A DNA stretch of 64,000 bases from Hypericibacter adhaerens (GTDB lineage Bacteria > Pseudomonadota > Alphaproteobacteria > Dongiales > Dongiaceae): positions 1,674,001 through 1,738,000 of the forward strand of contig NZ_CP042582.1 of assembly GCF_008728835.1 (NCBI RefSeq), written 5' to 3'. Within the stretch, counting starts at the first letter, position 1. Each line of letters opens with the position of its first letter. Below, in pieces: positions 46,949 to 57,036 of the stretch. The position numbers and the translations under genes are program-made. A model generated the notes under the pieces. That model had not been told where the DNA came from. It saw only the letters and a list, made by a program, of their open reading frames with translations, and ran no database searches.

Positions 46949-48199
46949 TCAGCGCGGATAAGCCCGTTCCCGGGGCGAAGCGGGCCGGATTGCACCGGTC
47001 GGGGCACCGACCATCTCGATCACCCGCATGGTTTCGAGCTGGCCAAGCAGCGCCGAACGCTGCTCGGCGCTCAGTTCGCGGAACTCGGCGTCGATCTGGG
47101 CGCGGGTGAATTGCCGTTTTGTCAGAATCCAGTCCATGAAGCGCTGCGTGCCGGGCGGCAGCGGCGCGCCCTGCCGGCTGTCGGTGAGGATGAAGCCGCG
47201 GTCCTGCTGGCGGACGCGCAGGTTGCCGGCCACCAGCCGGTAGGTTTGCGAGGAGCGGCGCCGGGGCAGGTCGTAGAAGCCGCGCACGCCACGGTGATTG
47301 CGCTGCGCTTGGGCGAGGTCGGCGAGCACCTCCGGCTCGCGCAGCAGCGCGGTCATGCGGTCGGACAGGCGCGACAGATAAAGGGTGAGCGCCTCGGCGC
47401 CATCGGCCGCTCCCGGCGCCGGCAGCTCCTCGCGGAACAGGGGGTCGGCCAGGTAGTGCTTCTCGAGCAGCTGCAGCAGATCCAGCCCGCGCAGCGGCAC
47501 CACGCCGAAGGACACATGGATGCAGGCCGCCGAGGTGGCGAGCGCCTCGTGATACTGGCCGCGCGGGATATAGAGCAGGTCGCCGGGACCCATGGTGACC
47601 TCCATCGCCACCTCACCCTGGTTGCGACGACGGAAATCGGCGTCGGGCTCCTTGATCATCGCGTGACTGATGGGGTGAGCCACACGCCCCTCGTAGATGC
47701 GCCAGGTCTTCTCGCCCTCGGTCTGGATGGCGAACACATCGTGGGTGTCGAAGTGGCTGCTGAAAGCCTGATGCCCGCCGAACGAGCAGTAAAGGTTGGC
47801 CTGCACATATCCGCCCAGCGCCTCTTCCAGCGTGCCGGCGATGGCTTGAAGCTCGGGGGTCAGGCTGTCGATGCTGTTGAGGATGACGCTGGCGCCGCGG
47901 TCGATCCAGGCCTGCACCTTGGCGGGATCGGCTTGCACGGCCACGCCGCCGGGGCCGGGCACCTCGCGGCAATAATCCTCGGTCGCCACCGGAACCCGGT
48001 CGAGCATGAGATGGAGCGAATGGCGGGTCCAATAGCTCGACAGGCCCAGCAAGCGATTCAGCGTGGACCATGTCATCAGCTCCGGCAACCCGCTCGCGCC
48101 GCCTTTCACGTAGAGCGGCTTCTGCCGGTGGTACTCCGCGAAGAAGGCATCGTCTCCGATCGGCCTGAGGAGATCGCCGAAAGCGAGCATTGGTTGCAT
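46949..48199 (-). CDS. JmjC/cupin-domain protein (ribosomal-oxygenase-like)
   Basis: This 416-residue protein resembles the YcfD/ROX-type 2-oxoglutarate and Fe(II)-dependent oxygenases. The HxD iron ligands appear in SSHFDTHDVFAIQTEGEKTW (about residues 149-168) and the distal histidine in YIPRGQYHEA (about 214). A C-terminal winged-helix-like region follows. Known relatives hydroxylate ribosomal proteins; the target here is unknown. It separates emrA from a truncated emrA copy and may have entered that locus during the duplication. Confidence 0.82.
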   Translation of the reverse strand: MQPMLAFGDLLRPIGDDAFFAEYHRQKPLYVKGGASGLPELMTWSTLNRLLGLSSYWTRHSLHLMLDRVPVATEDYCREVPGPGGVAVQADPAKVQAWIDRGASVILNSIDSLTPELQAIAGTLEEALGGYVQANLYCSFGGHQAFSSHFDTHDVFAIQTEGEKTWRIYEGRVAHPISHAMIKEPDADFRRRNQGEVAMEVTMGPGDLLYIPRGQYHEALATSAACIHVSFGVVPLRGLDLLQLLEKHYLADPLFREELPAPGAADGAEALTLYLSRLSDRMTALLREPEVLADLAQAQRNHRGVRGFYDLPRRRSSQTYRLVAGNLRVRQQDRGFILTDSRQGAPLPPGTQRFMDWILTKRQFTRAQIDAEFRELSAEQRSALLGQLETMRVIEMVGAPTGAIRPASPRERAYPR

Positions 48200-48267
48200 G
48201 CTGGTAACTCGGTAGCAGCCGGGAAACGCGAGGCCGCCAGGTTTGATGAGACCGGTCGTCGCCGGGT

Positions 48268-48768
48268 TTACCGGTCCTGTTGAAGCAGTGTCGAATGCGA
48301 GGCTTCGCAGATCATCGCGGACATGTCGGTATCGAAATACGGTCCGACAAGGACGGTCTGATCGGCCAGGGCCTTGCGCTCGGTGGACATGTCGGTATCG
48401 AAATACGGTCCGACAAGGACCCGCAGCAGGGTTTCGTCCGCTACGGCCGACAATTTTTCTTTTTCTGCGATGACGATTCGAGCGGCGTCGCTCGCGGTAT
48501 CGTGGACGATGGCGGCTTGGCCCGTGCCGCCGCTGTCGGTCGACATCACCTGGCGGCCGACGATGTACCAATCCCCGCCGGCGATCAGCGCGAGCTGAAG
48601 CAGCAGAAGCAGAGCCCGGCGGGCCCAGGGCGAGCGTGGCGAAGACGGCGTGCGCGGCGATGAGGAAGGCCGCAGGATCCGGTCGTCCCTTGGTCCTGAC
48701 GCGACACCGGCTCTTGTCGCTGCTTCCGTCATCCCGTCGTCGGAAACAACCCTACCGCCATCGGGCAT
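48268..48768 (-). CDS. Truncated, diverged emrA duplicate (166 residues)
   Basis: The N-terminal half mirrors EmrA: RRALLLLLQLALIAGGDWYI then VMSTD, aligned with RRALFLLLPLALIAGAFWYV then VMSTD in the full-length adaptor. The DNA similarity is also visible (around 48533-48612 and 46587-46670). After that the frame diverges and ends in two copies of VGPYFDTDMS, 22 residues apart. No coiled-coil or barrel domain remains. A good GGAGGA ribosome-binding site precedes the ATG, so it may be expressed as a small membrane-anchored protein; otherwise it is a decaying pseudogene. Confidence 0.65.
   Translation of the reverse strand: MPDGGRVVSDDGMTEAATRAGVASGPRDDRILRPSSSPRTPSSPRSPWARRALLLLLQLALIAGGDWYIVGRQVMSTDSGGTGQAAIVHDTASDAARIVIAEKEKLSAVADETLLRVLVGPYFDTDMSTERKALADQTVLVGPYFDTDMSAMICEASHSTLLQQDR
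48319..48420. repeat. Identical 36-bp direct repeats
   Basis: The sequences at 48319-48354 and 48385-48420 are identical over 36 bp and lie 66 bp apart. They keep the reading frame of the truncated emrA copy and encode the doubled VGPYFDTDMS segment. Confidence 0.85.
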
Positions 48769-48822
48769 ATAGGCTCCTCCACGCGCGACGCGTGCGATGG
48801 CGAAGGTGTCCGCTAGGAGCGC

Positions 48823-48873
48823 GATTGAAAATCCTGTATTTGTTGCATTCGGTGTTGAAAGGAACTCATCAAT
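48823..48873. repeat. Copy B of the duplicated regulatory block, upstream of lysR
   Basis: This is the matching copy of 46881-46931. It lies between the divergent truncated emrA copy and lysR and runs into the lysR start codon. Conservation of the block at both places supports a LysR operator function. Confidence 0.7.
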
Positions 48874-49804
48874 GCATCGCGGCGACCTTGCGGATCTGAC
48901 CGCGTTCATCGCCGTTGCCGACCAGCTCAGCTTCCGGGAGGCGGCGTTGCGGCTCGGCGTGACGCCCTCCGCTCTCAGCCATTCGATGCGCCAGCTCGAG
49001 GAGCGGCACGGTGTCCGCCTGCTCAACCGCACGACGCGCAGCGTATCGCTGACCGATGCGGGCGTTCGCCTGCTGGAGCGGCTGCGGCCGGCCATCGACC
49101 AGATCAACGGCGCGCTGGAGGACCTCAACCGGGAGCGGAGCCGGCCCTTCGGGCGCCTGCGGATCTACGCGACGCACCTGTCGGCGGCGTCGGTGATCGC
49201 GCCGGTCTGGCAGCGTTTCCTCACCACCTATCCCGACGTGCATCTGGAGCTCCAGATCGGCGAGGCGCCGGTCGACATCGTGGCGAAAGGTTTCGATGCC
49301 GGCATCGGCCCGCAGGATCGCGCTGAAGCCGACATGATCGTCGTCAGGGTGATGGGGCCGGTGAAGGTGGCGGTGGTCGCGGCTCCCGCCTATTTCGCAC
49401 GGGCGCGCGCGCCGCGCACACCCGACGATCTCGCTCACCATTGTTGCGTGCAGTTCCGTCGCGGCGCCGACGGTACCGTGTTCGAATGGCCGTTCGAGCG
49501 CGGCGGCAAGACGCGGACGGTGTCCGTCGATGGCAGGGTGATGGTCAACGATCCCGAGCTCGCCGTTCGCGCCGCGGTCGACGGGCTGGGCATCGCCTAC
49601 ACGCTCGAGGCGGTCGCGGAACCGTTCCTGCGCACGGGCCAGCTGGTGCGCGTGCTGGAGGACTGGTCGCCTTCCTTCGAGGGGCTCTTTCTCTATTATC
49701 CGGGCCACCGTCAGGTCCCGGCTGCGCTCCGGGCGCTCATCGACATCATCCGCAGCCCCGCGCCGGCGAAAGGGTCGGTGGAGAATCCCTTCACCGCGGC
49801 CTGA
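48872..49804 (+). CDS. LysR-family transcriptional regulator
   Basis: This 310-residue regulator has an N-terminal winged helix (LTAFIAVADQLSFREAALRL, then TPSALSHSMRQLEERHGVRL) and a periplasmic-binding-like effector domain (about residue 90 on). The start is the ATG at 48872, with AAGGA ten bases upstream. Divergent from the truncated emrA copy. By context and the repeated upstream block it probably controls efflux genes. Confidence 0.93.
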   Translation: MHRGDLADLTAFIAVADQLSFREAALRLGVTPSALSHSMRQLEERHGVRLLNRTTRSVSLTDAGVRLLERLRPAIDQINGALEDLNRERSRPFGRLRIYATHLSAASVIAPVWQRFLTTYPDVHLELQIGEAPVDIVAKGFDAGIGPQDRAEADMIVVRVMGPVKVAVVAAPAYFARARAPRTPDDLAHHCCVQFRRGADGTVFEWPFERGGKTRTVSVDGRVMVNDPELAVRAAVDGLGIAYTLEAVAEPFLRTGQLVRVLEDWSPSFEGLFLYYPGHRQVPAALRALIDIIRSPAPAKGSVENPFTAA

Positions 49805-49975
49805 ATGCCCGTGCAACCCGCGAGCGCCATCCGCCGCATGGCCTTCGCTGCCCGATAATTGATTGCCCGATCATCCGGCGGGGGTCTTGTGTTCAAATCA
49901 TGGCCGCACCGGCTGACATGAGAGTGTGATTGAAGGCGCGCGCAATCGCCCGTTAGCGTTGCAATCGACGCGCGT

Positions 49976-50007
49976 GGCGATTTTTCGCCCACCCGAGGCC
50001 CAGGTGA
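49976..50007 (+). promoter_or_regulatory. Conserved leader element upstream of RTX gene 1
   Basis: A small hairpin (GGCGA-TTTT-TCGCC, 49976-49989) is followed by CACCCGAGGCCCAGGTGA (49990-50007). The same 18-mer, preceded by a hairpin of similar shape, lies at 57198-57215, also about 30 bp before an RTX gene. Probably part of the 5' untranslated leader. Confidence 0.6.
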
Positions 50008-50038
50008 GAAGGCGCGTCGATCGCCAAGGGGGCCAGCC

Positions 50039-53000
50039 ATGACGCGCGCGACCAATTCACTCGCCGGCAGCGTTCCGTTCCACGATTCGATCGAGCTTGC
50101 CGCGAGCGCTCTCGCAGGACCCGCGGCGCTCGATGCGGTGATCTCCGGCGGAGTCAATAACGATTCCCTGCCGGGAACCGACGGCGATGACGAGATCCAT
50201 GGCGGCGATGGCAACGACACGCTCGACGGCCTCGGCGGCAGCGACACGATCTTCGGCGATGCCGGCAATGACAGCGTCCGCGGCGGCTCGGAGGACGATC
50301 GGCTCCTGGGCTGGACCGGTAACGACACGCTGAGCGGCGATGACGGCGCCGATACCGTCTATGGCGACAATGGCAGCGACTCCCTCCTGGGGGGCAACGG
50401 CAACGACCTTTTCTATGGCGGGAATGACAATGACACCGTCGACGGTGGCGCTGGCGACGATCTGATCCACGGCGGCAACGGGAATGACAATCCCCGCGGC
50501 TCCGCCGGCAACGACACGATCCTGGGCGAAAACGGCAATGACGTCATTCCCGCGGGTGACGGCGACGATTCGATCGTCGGCGGCAATGGCAACGACATCT
50601 CCCATGGCGAGAACGGCAACGACACGCTGGTGGGCGGCAACGGCAACGATCAGCTCTCGGGCGACAATGGCAGCGATCTGATCTTCGGCGGCGCCGGCGA
50701 CGATGCTCTCACCGGCGGCTTTGGCAGCAGTACCGTCGTGGGCGGCGATGGCGACGACTTCGTGGCCGGGTTCGGCGGCGATGACAGTCTCGAGGGCGGC
50801 AACGGCAATGATGCCATGTTCGGCGGCGGCGGCAATGACAGCCTGGAAGCTGCAGAGGGCAACGACACGGTCGATGGTGGCGATGGCGCCGACAGCCTCG
50901 ATTCCGGCAACGGCAACGACCAGCTCAGTGGCGATAGCGGCAACGATACGATCCATAGCGGTGACGGCGACGACACGATCCTCGGCGGCAATGACGACGA
51001 TTCCCTCCTGGCCGGTTCGGGCAACGACCGGGCCCAGGGCGACAACGGCAACGATCTGATCTTCGGCGAGAGCGGCAACGACACGCTCGACGGCGGCAAT
51101 GGCAACGACATCCTGCGGGGCGGGGAGGGCGACGACAGCCTCTATGGCGCCGCCGGCAACGACGTCGCGCAAGGGGACAACGGCAACGACCTCCTCGGCG
51201 GCGGCGTCGGCGATGACACGCTGGAGGGCGGCGAGGGCAATGACGAGGGCCACGGTGCGAGCGGCAACGATAGGCTCGATGGCGGGGCCGGCGACGATAC
51301 CCTCGCCGGCGACGACGGTAATGACAGCCTGCTCGGCGGTCTCGGTATCGACCGCCTGCTCGGCGGGACCGGCAACGACACGCTCGACGGCGGCGACGGC
51401 GACGACATCCAGCATGGCGACGACGGCAACGACCTTCTCACCGGCGGCAACGGCAACGATCTGCTCCTCGGCGACAATGGCGACGACAGCATCGTCGGCG
51501 GTGACGGCGAGAACAGGCTCTATGGTGCTGCCGGCGACGATGTGCTGTTCGGCGGCGCCGGCAACGACAGCATGGATGGCGGTGCGGGCAACGACCGGCT
51601 GCAGGGCGGCAACGGCGCCGACACGCTGCTCGGCGGCGATGGCGACAACCGCCTGGATGGCGGCTCCGGCGACGACCGCCTGACCAGCGGGAACGGCGAC
51701 GACGCGATCTTCGGCAGCGCCGGCAACGACAGCATCGACGGCGGCGACGGCACCAACAGGATCGACGGGGGCGTCGGCGACGATCGGCTCGTCGGCGGCA
51801 ACGGCAATGACAGCATCCTGGGCGACGACGGCGCCGATAGGGTCGATGCGGGCGCCGGCGACGACACGATCGACGGTGGCAACCAGGACGATGTCCTGGC
51901 CGGCGGCGCTGGGAACGACAGCATCGGCGGCGGCGTGGGAGAGGACACCATCATGGGCGGCCTCGGGGCCGATTCTCTCGAAGGCGGCGATGGCACCGAT
52001 GTCGTCACCTATGAAGGGTCTTCCATCGGCGTCTCGATCCGGATGTCGCCCGATGGAACGGTATTTGCGGGCAGCGGGGGCGACGCCGAGGGCGACACGA
52101 TCCACGGCTTCGGGATCCTGCTGGGATCGCAATGGGGCGACACGCTCGTCGGCGACGATACCGACAATGTTCTGTATGGCCTGACCGGAAACGATTCGAT
52201 CGAAGGGCGTTTCGGCAACGACACCCTCTATGGCGGGGAAGGCGACGATACGCTCTCGGACTTCGGGGGTCCGATCGATTCTGATGGCCATGCGTTCCAG
52301 AGTTCCCTCGACGGCGGCAACGGCAACGATTTGATTGCAGGCGGGGGCAGCAGCGATCTCCTCTATGGAGGCGCGGGCGACGACACGATCAATGGCGGTG
52401 ACAGCGCCGATTCGATCTTGGGCGGCGACGGCAACGATCTGCTGGCCGGCAACTTCGGTCGCTTTGGCAACGACACCATCGATGGCGGCAACGGCGACGA
52501 CACGATCTATGGCGATAATCCCGCCGATCCGAACAGCGGCCGCGGCAACGACGACGATTCTCTTTCCGGCGGCGACGGCAATGACGTGATCTTCGGTGCC
52601 GGCGGCTGGGACATCCTTCATGGCGACGCCGGCAACGACAGCCTGCTGGGCAACGGCGGCGGCGACCGGATCTCGGGCGGAACCGGCAACGATGTCCTGT
52701 CGGGCGACGACGGCACCGACACGCTGCAGGGCGATGACGGCGACGACAGCCTCGATGGCGGCATCGCCAACGACCAGCTCTCCGGCGGCAACGGGCAGGA
52801 CCTCCTCACCGGCGGTGAAGGCAACGATTTCCTGTCGGGCGACGACGGCCATGACACGCTGGAGGGCGGCAACGGCTTCGACAGCCTGTCCGGCGGCGCG
52901 GGCAACGATACGCTCGCGGGCGAGGCGGGCAACGACACGCTCGATGGCGGCAATGGCGACGACCGGCTCGATGGCGGCAACGGCATCGACCAGCTCTTCG

Positions 53001-53431
53001 GCGGCGACGGCAATGACCTGCTGGTTTTCGGCAGCCAGAGCGAAGGCTATGACGGCGGTAACGGCATCGATTCGCTCTCGGTGACACAGTCCGATGTGCG
53101 GTTTAACAACTTCGATCAGAACACGAGCAGCGTCGAGCTGCTCGATTTGCGCAGCGGTGCCGCGAACAGCGTCACCCTGAATGCGGCCGACGTGCTCGAT
53201 TTCGGCGGCACCACCAGCGAACCCGATATCGACCTGGTTGTCCGCGGCGATACCGGCATCGGCACGACCGACACCGTCCATCTCCAGGCGACGAACGGGA
53301 CGCATTTCGCGCTGCAGACGAGCGGCGTGACGCTGAGCGATCCGGCCTATGGCGGCGGCACGCTCTATGACGTCTACAGCGACGGCAGCCATCAGGTTGC
53401 GATCGAGCAAGGCGTCGCCGTGACGGTCTAA
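50039..53431 (+). CDS. RTX-repeat calcium-binding protein 1
   Basis: This 1130-residue protein has a short N-terminus (about 45 residues) and then roughly 950 residues of glycine/aspartate-rich RTX nonapeptides (GGxGxDxUx, for example [10 protein letters not shown]). A break in the array occurs around 52000-52300 with non-repeat sequence ([19 protein letters not shown]). The C-terminal 120 residues form a non-repetitive domain shared with RTX proteins 2 and 3 ([31 protein letters not shown]). RTX arrays fold as Ca-stabilised beta-rolls outside the cell and are normally exported by a type I system reading a C-terminal signal. The start has AAGGGGG upstream. No catalytic domain is visible. Confidence 0.9.
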   Translation: MTRATNSLAGSVPFHDSIELAASALAGPAALDAVISGGVNNDSLPGTDGDDEIHGGDGNDTLDGLGGSDTIFGDAGNDSVRGGSEDDRLLGWTGNDTLSGDDGADTVYGDNGSDSLLGGNGNDLFYGGNDNDTVDGGAGDDLIHGGNGNDNPRGSAGNDTILGENGNDVIPAGDGDDSIVGGNGNDISHGENGNDTLVGGNGNDQLSGDNGSDLIFGGAGDDALTGGFGSSTVVGGDGDDFVAGFGGDDSLEGGNGNDAMFGGGGNDSLEAAEGNDTVDGGDGADSLDSGNGNDQLSGDSGNDTIHSGDGDDTILGGNDDDSLLAGSGNDRAQGDNGNDLIFGESGNDTLDGGNGNDILRGGEGDDSLYGAAGNDVAQGDNGNDLLGGGVGDDTLEGGEGNDEGHGASGNDRLDGGAGDDTLAGDDGNDSLLGGLGIDRLLGGTGNDTLDGGDGDDIQHGDDGNDLLTGGNGNDLLLGDNGDDSIVGGDGENRLYGAAGDDVLFGGAGNDSMDGGAGNDRLQGGNGADTLLGGDGDNRLDGGSGDDRLTSGNGDDAIFGSAGNDSIDGGDGTNRIDGGVGDDRLVGGNGNDSILGDDGADRVDAGAGDDTIDGGNQDDVLAGGAGNDSIGGGVGEDTIMGGLGADSLEGGDGTDVVTYEGSSIGVSIRMSPDGTVFAGSGGDAEGDTIHGFGILLGSQWGDTLVGDDTDNVLYGLTGNDSIEGRFGNDTLYGGEGDDTLSDFGGPIDSDGHAFQSSLDGGNGNDLIAGGGSSDLLYGGAGDDTINGGDSADSILGGDGNDLLAGNFGRFGNDTIDGGNGDDTIYGDNPADPNSGRGNDDDSLSGGDGNDVIFGAGGWDILHGDAGNDSLLGNGGGDRISGGTGNDVLSGDDGTDTLQGDDGDDSLDGGIANDQLSGGNGQDLLTGGEGNDFLSGDDGHDTLEGGNGFDSLSGGAGNDTLAGEAGNDTLDGGNGDDRLDGGNGIDQLFGGDGNDLLVFGSQSEGYDGGNGIDSLSVTQSDVRFNNFDQNTSSVELLDLRSGAANSVTLNAADVLDFGGTTSEPDIDLVVRGDTGIGTTDTVHLQATNGTHFALQTSGVTLSDPAYGGGTLYDVYSDGSHQVAIEQGVAVTV

Positions 53432-53558
53432 TCCGTCACGAAACCTGTCCCAACTCACAACGCCGTGTGATGCGTCTGTGGCGTCGTGCGCCATGGGCGC
53501 AGATACGGTGGCAATGCTGAGGCTGATCCATATCGGGTTAGGTAGTGAGGGGCTGCGT

Positions 53559-53611
53559 TGTGGCAAATTCCGGCCACGGGGTCTTGGAGTGTCGGGCAGT
53601 TCTCACCTGGG
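53559..53611. promoter_or_regulatory. Shared upstream motifs before RTX gene 2
   Basis: TGTGGCAAA lies at 53559-53567. The reverse strand of 53600-53611 reads CCCAGGTGAGAA, identical to the end of the leader element before RTX gene 1 (49999-50010). Both lie in the 282-bp gap between RTX genes 1 and 2. Confidence 0.45.
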
Positions 53612-53713
53612 GGAGTCGAAATCTTCATTGAGTGACTGATGAATGCGCAGGTGGCGACGGTGATGTCGCCCGCCCCGGGGGAGAAGCGTGCCGAATTAAA
53701 ACAGGAGTTCCCG

Positions 53714-56700
53714 ATGTCGAACGACAGCGCCGTTCCTTTTTCTCTCGATCCGAGCCAGCCTGTTTCCCACACCGACCATAGCGCTCCCGCCCCCGCCAGC
53801 GGTTCCGGCGCGTCGGCAACGCCCTCGGGCGTTGCGCCGCCGCCGGGCGAGACATCGCCGGCCGACATCCACCCGCAGCAGGAGCAGATCGCCCAGGCGC
53901 TGGCCGTCGAGGTGAAGGAGCCCCCGGCCGGGGAGAAAATCGAGGTCGATGTCCAGCCCCAGGAGCAGCTCAAGTTCGATTTCGATATCGACAAGTCGCA
54001 GATCTCGGAGGCCGCGGACGGCGTCCAGATCGTGACGCCCGACGGCGGCACCGTGCTGCTGCATGGCATGACCATGGACGAGTTCCTGGTGGCGCTGGGC
54101 GGCGGCGACATCACCGGGGTCCAGACGGCCGCGGGCGGCACGGCCGCGGGCGGCGGTGCCGCCAACCAGGGACATTTCCTGACGCCGTTCGGCCTCGCCG
54201 GCCTCCTGGCCGGGCTCGGCGCCAACGGCCCGCTCGGCGCGACCGCTCTCGCCTACGGTGTCCCGGAGGCGCTGCCCGAGCCGCCCGACCGGCTCGATCT
54301 GGCCGCTGCGGGAACCGGCGGGTTGAACTGCCTCTTCACCGAGAATCCGGACATCGTCGATTTCGATTCCGTCACGGGCGCGGTAGGCGTGATCTATGAC
54401 CCCGACTGCTTCTATTTCGCCAAGCAGGGGGACGACGAGGTCTGGCTGCCCTCCAACATCACCGAGGCCAACGAGATCCTCTACGACCCGCTGCATGGTT
54501 TCTTCGGAAACGACGGCGACGACACGATCTTCGGCCGCGGTCTCGACGACATCGTCAGCGGCGGCCTGGGCAACGATCTGATCCAGGGCGGCGACGGGGC
54601 CGACAGTATCGAAGGCGGCCGGGGCGAGGACACGCTGACCGGTGACAATGGCGACGACACGATCTTCGGCTCGCTCGGCGACGATTCGATCCTCGGCGGC
54701 GAGGGCGACGACAATCTGCATGGCGGCAGCGACGACGACACGATCCTGGGCGGCAACGGCAACGACCAGATCTTCGGCGATACCGGCGACGACAGCCTGT
54801 CCGGTCAGAACGGCGACGACCGCCTGGTCGGCTTCGAAGGCAACGACACGCTCGACGGCGGCGACGGCAACGACACGCTGCACGGCGACAATGGCAACGA
54901 TTCCATCATCGGCGGGATCGGCGACGATTCTGTCGTGGCCGGCAACGGTGCCGACATGGTCGAAGCGGGCGGGGGCGACGACATTGTCAAAGGCGACAAT
55001 GGCGACGACACGATCTTCGGCTCGCTCGGCGACGATTCGATCCTCGGCGGCGAGGGCAACGACAATCTGCATGGCGGCAACGACGACGACACGATCCTGG
55101 GCGGCAACGGCAACGACCGGGTCTTCGGCGACACCGGCGACGACCGTCTCTTCGGCCAGAACGGCGACGACCGCCTGGTCGGCTTCGAAGGCAACGACAC
55201 GCTCGACGGCGGCGACGGCAACGACACGCTGCATGGCGACACCGGCGACGATTCCATCTTCGGCGGCATCGGCGACGATTCGGTCGTGGCCGGGAACGGT
55301 GCCGACATGGTTCTCGCGGGCGAGGGCGCGGATGTCGTCAAGGGCGACAACGGCGACGACACCATCTACGGCCAGTTCGGCGACGATTCGATCCTGGGTG
55401 GCGCCGGCAATGACGAGGTTCATGCCGGCAGCGAGGACGATACCGTTCTGGGCGAGAACGGCAACGACACGGTCTTCGGCGACAGCGGCAACGATCTCGT
55501 GATCGGGGCCAATGGCGACGACCGTCTCGTCGGGTTTGACGGCGAAGATACGCTCGATGGCGGCGAGGGCAACGATACGCTGCACGGCGACAATGGCGAC
55601 GATTCGATCCTCGGCGGCATCGGCGACGATTCCGTCGTGGGCGGCAACGGCATCGACACCGTGATGGCGGGCGACGGCCAGGACCTGATCCGAGGCGACA
55701 ATGGCGACGACTTCATCCTCGCCCAGTCCGGCAACGACACGGTGCTGGGGGGCGACGGCAACGATCTCGTCTATGGCCAGTTCGGCGACGATTCGATCCT
55801 GGGCGGCGCCGGCAACGACGAGATCCATGCCGGCAACGAGAACGACACCGTTCTGGGCGAGAACGGCGACGACACGATCTTCGGCGACAGCGGCGACGAT
55901 CTGATCGCCGGGGCCAATGGCGACGATCGCCTCGTGGGATTCGACGGCGACGACACGCTCCATGGGGGCGACGGCAACGACACCCTGCATGGCGACAACG
56001 GCAACGATTCCATCCTCGGCGGCGACGGCGGCGATTCGGCCGTCGGCGGCGAGGGCAACGACGCCATCTTCGGCCAGTCCGGCGACGACCTCATGCATGG
56101 CGATAACGGCGACGACACTATCGACGGCAGCGACGGCAACGACACGCTCGATGGCGGCAACGGCAACGACCTGCTCGCCGGCGGCACCGGCTCCGATTCG
56201 ATCCTCGGCGGGGCCGGCGACGATACGATCCAGGCCGGGCCCGACGACGACACGGTCCATGGCGGGGACGGCAACGATTCCATCATCGCAGCCGGCGGCC
56301 ATGACAGCCTCCTCGGCGACAATGGCGACGACGTGATCTTCGGCGGCGACGATGACGACGTGATCGTCGGCGGCGAGGGTAACGACCATCTGCTGGGCAA
56401 TGACGGCCAGGACCAGATTCGCGGCGGCGGCGGCGGCGATACGCTCGAGGGCGGATCGGGCGACGACAGCCTCGACGGCGGAGGCGGGCTCGACCGGCTC
56501 TTCGGCGGCGAGGGCGAGGACACCCTGGTCTTCGGCGCAATCGACAGCCACTACGATGGCGGCGGCGGCATCGACAGCCTGGCGATCTCAGGCACCGTCG
56601 ATTTCACCGCCTCGGGACCCACGGCCAGCGGGATCGAGATCCTCGATCTGCGCAACGGCTCGACAAACGGCGTCGGCCTGAACGCCGCCGATGTCGTCGA

Positions 56701-56938
56701 TTTCGGCGGCACGACGGGCGAGAGCTGGAACGGGCATACGATCGACCTCGTCGTGCGCGGCGACGGGGGCGGCGACCATGTCGATCTGCAGGAGACCGGC
56801 GGCGCCCACTTCACGCTGCAGGCGAGCGGCGTGGCGTTGAGCGATCCGGCCTACGGCGGCGGCACGCTCTACGACGTCTATAGCGACGGCACGCATCAGG
56901 TCGCCGTCGAGCAGGGCGTGACCGTGACCGCCACCTGA
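53714..56938 (+). CDS. RTX-repeat calcium-binding protein 2, with N-terminal module
   Basis: This 1074-residue protein begins with a disordered Pro/Ala segment (residues 1-60). An N-terminal module of about 200 residues follows (about 62-265): LKFDFDIDKSQIS, TPDGGTVLLHGMTMDEFLVA, NQGHFLTPFGLAGLLAGL and VDFDSVTGAVGVIYDPDCFY. The same module is present in RTX protein 4. RTX nonapeptides span about 265-945, including four 117-residue super-repeats, and the shared C-terminal domain ends the protein. The chosen ATG has AGGAG seven bases upstream; an ATG 75 bases earlier is less likely. The module is reminiscent of N-terminal retention-type regions of type I-secreted adhesins, but this is not proven. 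Confidence 0.9.
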   Translation: MSNDSAVPFSLDPSQPVSHTDHSAPAPASGSGASATPSGVAPPPGETSPADIHPQQEQIAQALAVEVKEPPAGEKIEVDVQPQEQLKFDFDIDKSQISEAADGVQIVTPDGGTVLLHGMTMDEFLVALGGGDITGVQTAAGGTAAGGGAANQGHFLTPFGLAGLLAGLGANGPLGATALAYGVPEALPEPPDRLDLAAAGTGGLNCLFTENPDIVDFDSVTGAVGVIYDPDCFYFAKQGDDEVWLPSNITEANEILYDPLHGFFGNDGDDTIFGRGLDDIVSGGLGNDLIQGGDGADSIEGGRGEDTLTGDNGDDTIFGSLGDDSILGGEGDDNLHGGSDDDTILGGNGNDQIFGDTGDDSLSGQNGDDRLVGFEGNDTLDGGDGNDTLHGDNGNDSIIGGIGDDSVVAGNGADMVEAGGGDDIVKGDNGDDTIFGSLGDDSILGGEGNDNLHGGNDDDTILGGNGNDRVFGDTGDDRLFGQNGDDRLVGFEGNDTLDGGDGNDTLHGDTGDDSIFGGIGDDSVVAGNGADMVLAGEGADVVKGDNGDDTIYGQFGDDSILGGAGNDEVHAGSEDDTVLGENGNDTVFGDSGNDLVIGANGDDRLVGFDGEDTLDGGEGNDTLHGDNGDDSILGGIGDDSVVGGNGIDTVMAGDGQDLIRGDNGDDFILAQSGNDTVLGGDGNDLVYGQFGDDSILGGAGNDEIHAGNENDTVLGENGDDTIFGDSGDDLIAGANGDDRLVGFDGDDTLHGGDGNDTLHGDNGNDSILGGDGGDSAVGGEGNDAIFGQSGDDLMHGDNGDDTIDGSDGNDTLDGGNGNDLLAGGTGSDSILGGAGDDTIQAGPDDDTVHGGDGNDSIIAAGGHDSLLGDNGDDVIFGGDDDDVIVGGEGNDHLLGNDGQDQIRGGGGGDTLEGGSGDDSLDGGGGLDRLFGGEGEDTLVFGAIDSHYDGGGGIDSLAISGTVDFTASGPTASGIEILDLRNGSTNGVGLNAADVVDFGGTTGESWNGHTIDLVVRGDGGGDHVDLQETGGAHFTLQASGVALSDPAYGGGTLYDVYSDGTHQVAVEQGVTVTAT
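54641..56046 (+). repeat. 351-bp super-repeat (13 nonapeptides) in RTX gene 2
   Basis: The segment GDNGDDTI recurs at exact 351-bp steps (aspartate codons beginning near 54644, 54995, 55346 and 55697). Copies 1 and 2 are nearly identical in DNA. Copy 4 carries an extra 54 bp (two nonapeptides). This indicates stepwise tandem duplication. Confidence 0.85.
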
Positions 56939-56958
56939 CGAGGCCAATGCCGCGCACG

Positions 56959-56994
56959 GCGGCGTCACCGGACAACGGGTCCGCGTGACGCCGC
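56959..56994 (+). terminator. Long hairpin after RTX gene 2
   Basis: GCGGCGTCAC pairs with GTGACGCCGC, and inside it CGGAC pairs with GTCCG around an AACGG loop, with a single bulged C. The 15-bp stem begins 20 bp after the stop codon. No T-run follows. Confidence 0.7.
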
Positions 56995-57027
56995 TGTGGC
57001 GGCGCGACGTCACAACCGGTTCCGCGC

Positions 57028-57036
57028 TGTGGCAAA
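57028..57036 (+). promoter_or_regulatory. TGTGGCAAA motif before RTX gene 3
   Basis: TGTGGCAAA lies about 210 bp upstream of RTX gene 3. The extended form CGCTGTGGCAAAA (57025-57037) recurs in inverted orientation at 59403-59415, before RTX gene 4. The 307-bp gap between RTX genes 2 and 3 otherwise holds the terminator-like hairpin and the leader element. Confidence 0.45.
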
